A stretch of DNA of 6,989 nucleotides from the NCBI GenBank assembly GCA_947177495.1, contig CAMWUS010000076.1, positions 1 to 6,989 of the forward strand, read 5' to 3'. Below are positions 6,577-6,989 of this stretch, piece after piece (within the stretch, counting starts at the first letter, position 1; each line of letters starts with the position of its first letter). Below the pieces are notes generated by a model. That model made no database searches and was not told the origin of the DNA. It was given only the letters and a program-made list of their open reading frames with translations. The position numbers and the translations under genes are program-made. This DNA comes from an uncultured Clostridia bacterium. GTDB lineage: Bacteria > Bacillota > Clostridia > Christensenellales > Borkfalkiaceae.

Positions 6577-6584
6577 AGTATAAT
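6556..6584 (+). promoter_or_regulatory. Perfect-consensus SigA promoter for the AraC-family gene
   Basis: TTGACA (6556-6561) and TATAAT (6579-6584) both match consensus exactly with a 17-bp spacer. Transcription would start near 6591, giving a leader of about 84 nt before the TTG start of the regulator. A promoter this strong in front of a regulator is usually held in check, so repression at this site is plausible. Confidence 0.8.
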
Positions 6585-6607
6585 TCAAATGTATTCAAAA
6601 GACTATA

Positions 6608-6661
6608 ATGAGCAAATTAAGTCGAGAATTTCTTTTGTGGTATATGGTATACTTGTTTTAA
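6608..6661 (+). CDS. Possible 17-codon upstream ORF in the regulator's leader
   Basis: ATG at 6608 reads MSKLSREFLLWYMVYLF and stops with TAA at 6659-6661, 13 bases before the regulator's TTG. It lies within the transcript expected from the consensus promoter. No Shine-Dalgarno sequence precedes it, and its 3' half coincides with a second -10-like element, so it may be chance. If translated it could place ribosomes next to the regulator's binding site. Confidence 0.2.
   Translation: MSKLSREFLLWYMVYLF
6645..6653 (+). promoter_or_regulatory. Possible second, extended -10 promoter for the AraC-family gene
   Basis: TGGTATACT (6645-6653) is an extended -10 with one mismatch from TATAAT; no clear -35 is seen 17-18 bases upstream. 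Transcription would begin near 6660 and give a leader of about 15 nt that still contains GAGG at 6665-6668. TGGTATA is also repeated immediately upstream (6638-6644), and GTATA/TATAC form a short inverted pair at 6640-6652. Confidence 0.3.
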
Positions 6662-6664
6662 CGT

Positions 6665-6668
6665 GAGG
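6665..6668 (+). promoter_or_regulatory. Ribosome binding site selecting the TTG start of the regulator
   Basis: GAGG at 6665-6668 is followed by TGGACG and then TTG at 6675, an ideal 6-base spacing. The in-frame GTG at 6663 overlaps this site and has no purine-rich sequence upstream, so TTG is preferred. No in-frame ATG occurs between the upstream stop at 6618-6620 and this point. Confidence 0.7.
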
Positions 6669-6674
6669 TGGACG

Positions 6675-6989
6675 TTGCAGGAACAAATCGACGCGGTTCA
6701 AAGAATGCAAGACTATATCAAAGCGCATTTGTCGGAAGAAATAAAGCTCACCGATTTAGCCAAAGCCGCAATGTTTTCGCCGTGGTATGCAAGGCGTTTG
6801 TTCATATCGCTGTTGGGCATTACGCCGTCCGATTATATACGGCGTTTGCGGTTGCGGCAATCGGCGCTTAGATTGCGCGACGAAAAAGTAAACGTTTCGG
6901 ACGTCGCGTTCGATTTGGGATTCGGCAGTGTGGACGGTTATACCCGAGCTTTTGCGCGCGAGTTCGGTTGCAACCCGAAGCAATACGCC
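6675..6989 (+). CDS. AraC-family transcriptional regulator, N-terminal DNA-binding domain (C-terminus beyond the window)
   Basis: The frame is open for 105 codons from TTG to the right edge. The visible part is almost wholly a double helix-turn-helix AraC domain: the first HTH in LTDLAKAAMFSPWYARRLF (residues 25-43) with the family's GITPSDYIRRLRL (48-60), and the second HTH in VSDVAFDLGFGSVDGYTRAF (74-93) followed by GCNPKQY (98-104). This matches the classic AraC signature. The domain is at the N-terminus, as in Rob-like regulators that carry a ligand-binding domain after it, so an effector domain of the GyrI-like or a related type may follow; that part is not visible. It diverges from the transporter gene across 274 bp that hold both sets of promoters, so it may control that unit as well as itself. 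The start is set by GAGG at 6665-6668; no ATG is available. The effector is unknown. Confidence 0.9.
   Translation, partial: MQEQIDAVQRMQDYIKAHLSEEIKLTDLAKAAMFSPWYARRLFISLLGITPSDYIRRLRLRQSALRLRDEKVNVSDVAFDLGFGSVDGYTRAFAREFGCNPKQYA

Noticed and set aside
6663..6665. GTG as an alternative start of the AraC-family gene
   Set aside because: It overlaps the GAGG ribosome binding site and has no such site of its own; it would add only four residues.

Overview
The window looks like chromosomal DNA of a Gram-positive Clostridia-like (Bacillota) bacterium, perhaps a gut commensal. Supporting signs are vegetative sigma-70/SigA-type promoters with near-ideal 17-bp spacing, purine-rich ribosome binding sites, short intergenic gaps, a moderately high GC content, an intracellular GH51 arabinofuranosidase and a PhoU-tailed Na+/phosphate symporter. 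This placement is inference; no rRNA or species marker is present.

Layout. Five genes lie on the minus strand and one on the plus strand. From right to left on the minus strand: (i) a Na/Pi-cotransporter-family protein (6400-4673), whose 3' end overlaps by 20 nt (ii) a cytoplasmic GH51 alpha-L-arabinofuranosidase (4692-2740); a new promoter then starts (iii) a COG1092-type SAM-dependent methyltransferase (2686-1802), which overlaps by 8 nt (iv) an RluA-family pseudouridine synthase (1809-1096); another promoter then starts (v) an exported protein of unknown function that runs off the left edge (977-1). On the plus strand, diverging from the transporter across 274 bp, (vi) an AraC-family regulator begins with a TTG codon at 6675 and runs off the right edge.

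How the genes fit together. The methyltransferase and pseudouridine synthase form a coupled pair, both probably RNA modifiers. The transporter and arabinofuranosidase are co-transcribed by position but have no obvious shared pathway. The divergent AraC-type regulator is a candidate to control itself and the transporter/glycosidase unit, because its intergenic region carries a perfect-consensus promoter, a second extended -10, an inverted repeat around the -35, and direct repeats over the transporter's -35.

The most notable points are a promoter placed so that the methyltransferase mRNA should begin at its own ATG (leaderless); a 35-bp all-G/C block inside the transporter that replaces an expected membrane helix; an altered first QSSS motif in that transporter; and the architecture of the transporter/AraC intergenic region. 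I found no RNA genes, insertion sequences or CRISPR arrays. Apart from these points the window is mostly ordinary.
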